Assembly (NCBI GenBank): GCA_965215035.1
Contig: OZ244040.1
Coordinates: 2,790,001-2,854,000 of the forward strand
Length of the DNA stretch: 64,000 nucleotides
From: Azophilus sp965215035
GTDB lineage: Bacteria; Pseudomonadota; Gammaproteobacteria; Pseudomonadales; Azotimanducaceae
Direction: 5' to 3'
Shown piece by piece: positions 59,432-64,000 of this stretch. Position 1 is the first letter of the stretch; each line of letters starts with the position of its first letter. The notes beneath the pieces were generated by a model. It was not told the origin of the DNA and did no database searches. It saw only the letters and a list, made by a program, of their open reading frames with translations. The position numbers and the translations under genes are program-made.

Positions 59432-61174
59432 ATGCGGCAGGGGGAAACCCGCGCTTGCGATCGGGAGGGGGTGATCACTAGGGAGATCATCCAAAGCGCC
59501 CTGGCCGCCGTCGCCGAGGAGATGTTCGCGACCATGCGCAAGACGGCGATGAGTTCCGTCATCTACGAAGTGCTCGACTTCGGCGTTGCCGTCACCGATG
59601 CCGATGGCCATCTGGCCAGTTCCGGTGCTGGCATTCCCTCGTTTGTCGGCATGCTGGATCCGGCGGTCAAGGCCGTCATTGCCAAGCATGGGGCGGCGGG
59701 GTTCCAGGACGGGGACATCTTCATCACCAATGATCCATTCGGCGGCGGCGTGAGCCACCTCAACGATGTGGCGCTGGTCATGCCGGTGTTTTTCGCCGGC
59801 GCGGTCGTTGCCTGGACCGCCAACAAGGGGCACTGGATGGACATCGGCGGCATGGCGCCGGGGGGCAACTCGCCCGACGCTAAGGAACTGCATCAGGAAG
59901 GGTTGGTGCTCCCCGAAGTCCGGGTGTTTGCGGGACACGAGCCACTGCCGGGCATCCTCGACATCATCGCTGCCAACAGCCGCCTGCCCGACCAGGCCCT
60001 GGGCGATTTCTGGGCGGGGGTGTCGGCGCTGCGCATGGGTGCCCGCCGTATTGTTCAGCTCTGCCGCCGTTATGGCGGGGACAGCTTTCTGTCCGCAGTG
60101 CGGGACTACCTTGACCTGGGCGAGCGGCAAGTGCGCCGGGCCGTCCGCCGCCTGCCCCAAGGCCGCTTCACCGCCACCGATTTCCTGGACGACGGACGGC
60201 CGCTGCAAGTCGCCATCGAAGTTGCGGGCGACCTCTTCACCGTTGACCTGCGCGGCAACCCGCCGCAGGATTCGGGTTCCCTCAATGCCAGTTACCAGGC
60301 CACCGTGGTTAGCGCCCAAGCCATGTTCAAGAGCCTGGTGTGCCCGCAGGGGGTTGCCAATGCGGGCACTTTCCGTCCTCTGCGCGTAGTTTGCGACCCC
60401 GGCAGCCTGTTTGCGGCGCGGCGGCCCGCTGCCGTCGGCTTCTACTACGAGAACAAGATACGGGTGTCCGACCTGATGTGGAAGGCGCTCGCACCCGTGC
60501 TGCCGGAGTGCCCGGGCGTTGGCCATTTCTGCTCGGTATGCGCCACCATGATCGGCTTCACGGATGCCGAAGGCCGGTTGCAGAGCTTCATCGAACCCGA
60601 GGTCGGCGGTTGGGGCGCCACCGCCGAGCGGGACGGCCAGAACGCCCAGTTCAGCAGTTCCCACGGCCACACCTACAATTGCCCGGTGGAGGTGAATGAG
60701 GCCCGCAACGGGGTGCATGTGGAGTGTTACGCCCTGAACCCGGAACCTGGCGGCGCCGGTTGCCAGCGCGGCGGCAAGGGCATCGATCTGCGCTATCGGC
60801 TGATACACGCCTCGGGCTGGGTCACCGCTGCCTACGCCCGCTCCAGAACGCCCCCTTGGGCGCTGGCCGGCGGCAGCCCCGGCACGGTCAACCGCCTAGG
60901 CATCATCCGCCGTAGCGGCGCGGTTGAGAACCGCTTGAGCGCCAGCGCCTTGCCCATCCAAAAGGGGGACGTGGTGAGAATTCGAACCGGTGCCGGCGGC
61001 GGCTACGGCGAACCCAAACGGCGACCGCAGGAGAAGGTGCTGCGCGACCTGCGCGATGGCTACATCAGTGCGCAAGAGGCGCTCGACATCTACGGCGCCG
61101 ACCGGGATGCCGTGCAAGCGACGGTGCGTCGGTACCACTCATCGCTTGCGACTCGAACGGAGCGCTGGATCTAG
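59432..61174 (+). CDS. Hydantoinase/oxoprolinase subunit B (HyuB), second copy
   Basis: 580 residues, homologous to the hyuB at 52840-54525 over its whole length (EEMFATMRKTAMSSVIYEVL, NDPFGGGVSHLNDVALVMPV, NKGHWMDIGGMAPGG; C-terminal GGYGEPKRRP). No hyuA lies next to it, so it may pair with the single HyuA of cluster 2 and change its substrate range. The start ATG 59432 is used; the first 18 residues are not well matched by hyuB1. Its 5' part is nearly identical in DNA to hyuB1 over about 54 bases. Confidence 0.9.
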   Translation: MRQGETRACDREGVITREIIQSALAAVAEEMFATMRKTAMSSVIYEVLDFGVAVTDADGHLASSGAGIPSFVGMLDPAVKAVIAKHGAAGFQDGDIFITNDPFGGGVSHLNDVALVMPVFFAGAVVAWTANKGHWMDIGGMAPGGNSPDAKELHQEGLVLPEVRVFAGHEPLPGILDIIAANSRLPDQALGDFWAGVSALRMGARRIVQLCRRYGGDSFLSAVRDYLDLGERQVRRAVRRLPQGRFTATDFLDDGRPLQVAIEVAGDLFTVDLRGNPPQDSGSLNASYQATVVSAQAMFKSLVCPQGVANAGTFRPLRVVCDPGSLFAARRPAAVGFYYENKIRVSDLMWKALAPVLPECPGVGHFCSVCATMIGFTDAEGRLQSFIEPEVGGWGATAERDGQNAQFSSSHGHTYNCPVEVNEARNGVHVECYALNPEPGGAGCQRGGKGIDLRYRLIHASGWVTAAYARSRTPPWALAGGSPGTVNRLGIIRRSGAVENRLSASALPIQKGDVVRIRTGAGGGYGEPKRRPQEKVLRDLRDGYISAQEALDIYGADRDAVQATVRRYHSSLATRTERWI

Positions 61175-61186
61175 GCGGCGGGTAGT

Positions 61187-62533
61187 GTGGCTAGCCGCCT
61201 AGCGTACTCCTGGTACGTCGTCGGGGTGCTGATGGTGGCGTACCTCTTCTCGTATGTGGATCGATCCATCCTCTCGTTGCTTGTCGCTCCCATACGTGGG
61301 GATCTCGGCCTATCGGACACCGAACTGAGCCTGCTGCACGGCTTCGCCTTCGCCATCTTCTACACACTGCTCGGCTTTCCCATAGGACGCCTTGCTGATC
61401 GCGGCAACCGCGTCGCCATCATCGTTGCGGGCATTGGCACCTGGAGCCTCTTCACCGCCGCCTGCGGGTTGGCCCGCAACTTCTGGCAGTTGTTCTTCAT
61501 GCGGGTGGGGGTGGGCGTGGGTGAAGCGGCGCTCAATCCCTGCGCCTACTCGATCATTGCGGATTCCTTTCCCCAAAGGCTGCTTTCCCGGGCATTGAGC
61601 GCCTATGTGGTGGGCACCTACCTGGGGTTCGGCGTAGCGTTCATTGTCGGCGGGATGGTGGTTGGCGGCGTCAGCGAAAGTCCCACCACCCACTTGCCGT
61701 TGCTCGGCGAAGTGCGCACCTGGCAAGCGGCCTTCATCTACGTGGGCCTGCCCGGCCTACTGGTTATGGCGCTGGTGGGCCTGACGGTGCGCGAACCATC
61801 GAGGCACGGCCTGATGCGCGGTGCCGGCGGGGACGGGCCGCCGTCGCCGGGCGAGCCGGTCGGCGTGCCCATTCCCGTGCTGCTGCGCTTCATCAGGCGC
61901 AACCGCCGCACGCTCATTTGCCATGTGCTGGGATTCGGCTGCATAGGCGTGCTGGTGAACGGCCTGGTGCTCTGGACGCCCAGCTACTTCGTGCGCAGTC
62001 ATGGCTGGACCGTCGCCGAAGCCGGCGTTCTGTATGGCCTGGTGCTGGCGACGCTTGGGCCAGCGGGCATTCTTATGGGGGGTTGGGCCGCAGACCGCTG
62101 GGATGGCACCGAACCGCGTGGCGGTCCCTTGCTGGCCGCCGCGGGTTTCACGGCCCTGGGCATCGTCCCCGCGTTCATTAGTACGCTGGTTGCCGATGCA
62201 CATGTTTCCCTGGCCCTGATCGCGGTGCTGGTGTTCTGCACCAGTGCCCCCTGGGGGGTGGCGGTTTCGGCGCTGCAGCAGTTTACGCCCAACGAAATGC
62301 GCGGCCAGATTTCGGCGCTTTATCTATTCTTCGTGAACATCATCGGTATCGGTATGGGTCCCACCCTGATTGCCCTGGCTACCGACCATGCCTTCGGCGA
62401 CGACGCCATGCTGCGCTACGCCATGTCATTGGTGGCGGGGGCTTCCGCGCTCCTCGCCACCGCCATCCTGGCGCTGGGCCAGCCCGCCTTTCGATCAAGC
62501 CTGAGGCGAGCCGAGGCTTGGCGTGCTGCCTAG
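61187..62533 (+). CDS. MFS transporter (spinster-like)
   Basis: 448 residues, 12 membrane spans; begins at GTG 61187. MFS signatures: YSWYVVGVLMVAYLFSYVDRS, GRLADRGNRVAI between spans 2 and 3, FMRVGVGVGEAALNPCAYSI. The family includes spinster-like carriers of sugars, lipids or organic acids in bacteria. Location at the end of cluster 2 suggests import or export of the substrate or a product. It is convergent with ispB; the two stop codons share the palindrome CTAG. Confidence 0.85.
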   Translation: MASRLAYSWYVVGVLMVAYLFSYVDRSILSLLVAPIRGDLGLSDTELSLLHGFAFAIFYTLLGFPIGRLADRGNRVAIIVAGIGTWSLFTAACGLARNFWQLFFMRVGVGVGEAALNPCAYSIIADSFPQRLLSRALSAYVVGTYLGFGVAFIVGGMVVGGVSESPTTHLPLLGEVRTWQAAFIYVGLPGLLVMALVGLTVREPSRHGLMRGAGGDGPPSPGEPVGVPIPVLLRFIRRNRRTLICHVLGFGCIGVLVNGLVLWTPSYFVRSHGWTVAEAGVLYGLVLATLGPAGILMGGWAADRWDGTEPRGGPLLAAAGFTALGIVPAFISTLVADAHVSLALIAVLVFCTSAPWGVAVSALQQFTPNEMRGQISALYLFFVNIIGIGMGPTLIALATDHAFGDDAMLRYAMSLVAGASALLATAILALGQPAFRSSLRRAEAWRAA

Positions 62534-63576
62534 AACAAACGGGAAACCGCGAACCGCGTGACGGTGCCCATGGCGTCCCGGTAGCGGTTGGCGGAAAGTT
62601 GCTCTAAGTGGTCCAGTGCCCGTTGGCTGGCTGCGAGCGCCGCGGTGTGGGTGTACTCCATGGCGCCACAGTCGTGCACCGCCTTGACCACCTGATTGAA
62701 CCTGGCCCTGGACCTTGTCCGTAGGCTATCGCGAATAAGGGCGGCCTGTTGCTCGGTACCGTTCGCCAAGGCGTAGATCAGGGGTAGTGTCAGCTTGCCC
62801 TCCGCCAAGTCGTTGCCGGCGTTCTTGCCCATGGTCGCCGCATCGCCCGCGTAGTCCAGCCAATCGTCCACAAGCTGGTAGGCCAGCCCAAAGTGCAGCC
62901 CGAACCCCCTGTACACCTCGGTCTCCCTGGCGTTCCCCCCGGCAAGCACCGCACCCGAATGCGTTGCCGCCTGGAAGAGCAGGGCGGTTTTACAGCGAAT
63001 GGCGGCCATGTAGCGTTCCTCGTCCATATCGATGTCGCCGATATTGGAGAACTGCATCACTTCGCCCTCGGCGATGCGGTTGGTGGCGTCCGCCAGAATG
63101 GCCATGATCCCCATGTCGTCCAGCGCCACCATGAGTTGGAAGGCCCGCGAGTACAGGAAATCGCCGACCAGCACCGAGGGCGCATTGCCCCAGCGGGCGT
63201 TGGCCGTCGGCTGGCCGCGGCGCAATTCCGAGCGGTCGACGACATCGTCGTGCAGCAGGCTGGCGGTATGCAGAAACTCGATGACCGCGGCGAGTAGCAC
63301 ATGGCGGTCGCCGTCGTAGCCACAGGCGCGGGCGCTGAGCAGTACCAGCAGCGGCCGCAGGCGCTTGCCGCCACTTTCCACGATGTGGTGGCCAATTTCC
63401 GCGACCAACGCCACATCCGAAGTAAGCTGGTTCGGAATCAGGCTGTTGATGGCCGCGAAATCGTCGCCGACCAGGTCGAAGACATCGTTCAACGCACCGA
63501 TGCGGTCTGCCGTTTTGGCGTAACCGTGCGGTTGTTCGTAGGCTGCGGTAGCCGGGTTCACTCGTTGTAATCCCAC
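62530..63576 (-). CDS. ispB: Octaprenyl diphosphate synthase
   Basis: 348 residues from GTG 63576 (GTG 63561 also possible; no ATG fits). Makes the isoprenoid side chain of ubiquinone. First Asp-rich motif in LLHDDVVDRSELRRG, second in QLVDDWLDYAGDA, with GGKRLRPLLVLLSARA and GKNAGNDLAEGKLTLPL intact. The N-terminus (VNPATAAYEQPHGYAKTADR) is longer than usual by about 20 residues. Divergent from rplU, the usual gammaproteobacterial order; its start overlaps the predicted rplU promoter. Confidence 0.93.
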   Translation of the reverse strand: MGLQRVNPATAAYEQPHGYAKTADRIGALNDVFDLVGDDFAAINSLIPNQLTSDVALVAEIGHHIVESGGKRLRPLLVLLSARACGYDGDRHVLLAAVIEFLHTASLLHDDVVDRSELRRGQPTANARWGNAPSVLVGDFLYSRAFQLMVALDDMGIMAILADATNRIAEGEVMQFSNIGDIDMDEERYMAAIRCKTALLFQAATHSGAVLAGGNARETEVYRGFGLHFGLAYQLVDDWLDYAGDAATMGKNAGNDLAEGKLTLPLIYALANGTEQQAALIRDSLRTRSRARFNQVVKAVHDCGAMEYTHTAALAASQRALDHLEQLSANRYRDAMGTVTRFAVSRLF

Positions 63577-63593
63577 AACTTCGATTCTAGAAT
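63565..63593 (+). promoter_or_regulatory. Sigma-70 promoter of rplU
   Basis: TTGTAA (63565-63570), 17-base spacer, TAGAAT (63588-63593). It gives an rplU leader of about 130 bases that includes a CATGGC..GCCATG hairpin (63636-63659). Confidence 0.6.
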
Positions 63594-63730
63594 ACGCCGC
63601 CTTTAACGGGCCGCCCGCGATGCGCACGAGGTACGCATGGCTTGGCTGAAAGCGCCATGGCCTCATGCTCGGCGGGCATTGTAATTCAGCGCAATGGATA
63701 TTGCAGGCCGAGCGTTGCGGGAGCGAAATC

Positions 63731-64000
63731 ATGTTTGCGGTTTTCTTAAGCGGCGGCAAGCAGCACCGGGTGAACGAGGGTGATGTGCTCAAGTTGGAGC
63801 GCCTCGATGCGCAACCGGGTGAGGAAGTGGTGTTCGACAAGGTGCTCTTGGTTGCCGAGGGCAACGAGGTCAGCGTTGGGCAGCCCTACCTGGAAGGCGG
63901 TAAAATCCGGGCCGAGGTACTGAACCACGAGCGGGGCAGCAAGATTCGGGTGATCAAGTTCAAGCGCCGCAAGAACTATATGCGCCGCCAGGGTCACCGC
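63731..64000 (+). CDS. rplU: 50S ribosomal protein L21, partial (3' end beyond window)
   Basis: 90 codons present, no stop before the window edge. MFAVFLSGGKQHRVNEGDVL, EEVVFDKVLLVAEGNEV, GQPYLEGGKIRAEVLNHERG and the basic VIKFKRRKNYMRRQGHR are the complete L21 pattern; full length would be about 103 residues. GGGAG precedes ATG 63731. rpmA (L27) would be expected next. The long leader suggests regulation of this ribosomal operon. Confidence 0.95.
   Translation, partial: MFAVFLSGGKQHRVNEGDVLKLERLDAQPGEEVVFDKVLLVAEGNEVSVGQPYLEGGKIRAEVLNHERGSKIRVIKFKRRKNYMRRQGHR

Overview
The window looks like a chromosomal segment of a GC-rich gammaproteobacterium, probably environmental. The evidence is the housekeeping blocks: xseA divergent from guaB-guaA, tadA-purL, ypjD-corB, ispB divergent from rplU, and a long-form leuA. 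Two TonB-dependent receptors of the type common in marine and environmental Gram-negatives and two very large MalT/LAL-type LuxR regulators fit this. No 16S or other taxonomic marker is present, so the genus cannot be named.

Layout. 1-9.5 kb is an accessory, defence-like region with decay: a YaaW-family protein, an amber-interrupted small gene, an IS3 transposase relic, a GT-D glycosyltransferase-like protein, an AAA/DUF4143 ATPase next to a scar of a DUF1998-type helicase, two convergent unknown genes, a single-chain MmeI-like restriction-modification enzyme and an orphan HTH antitoxin. 9.6-16.9 kb is core: aroC, an M23 peptidase, xseA, guaB, guaA. At 17-22.7 kb an AT-richer copper-resistance island (copA, copB and broken YHS and cytochrome c genes) separates guaA from tadA; its regulator copR is cut off after 24 codons by an IS1634-type relic. 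An S9 peptidase and an esterase follow, then tadA and purL (purL carries two single-base frameshifts) and a gamma carbonic anhydrase.

Two catabolic clusters each begin with a LAL regulator. Cluster 1 (32.3-41.0 kb) is regulator, HyuA-type hydantoinase/oxoprolinase, DUF917 protein, Asp/Glu-hydantoin racemase, TonB receptor. Cluster 2 (48.0-62.5 kb) is regulator, HyuA, HyuB, NCS1 permease, an opposing TonB receptor, racemase, a second HyuB and an MFS transporter. Together they suggest regulated outer- and inner-membrane uptake, racemisation and ATP-dependent ring opening of cyclic amides or imides (hydantoin, oxoproline or thiohydantoin-like). The substrate cannot be read from sequence.

Between the clusters lie an N-truncated ATPase-ankyrin gene, leuA with a leucine-rich leader peptide that appears to start at the transcription start, corB with an unusual GC-rich in-frame insertion, ypjD and a tRNA-Pro(CGG). 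The window ends inside rplU. The most interesting items are the duplicated LAL/hydantoinase/TonB modules, the apparently leaderless leuL attenuator, a possible degenerate cobalamin-riboswitch-like element before the first LAL gene, and the unknown gene pair beside the restriction-modification enzyme. Several single-base disruptions (YaaW tail, cytochrome c, purL, transposase) raise the alternative that part of this is consensus error.
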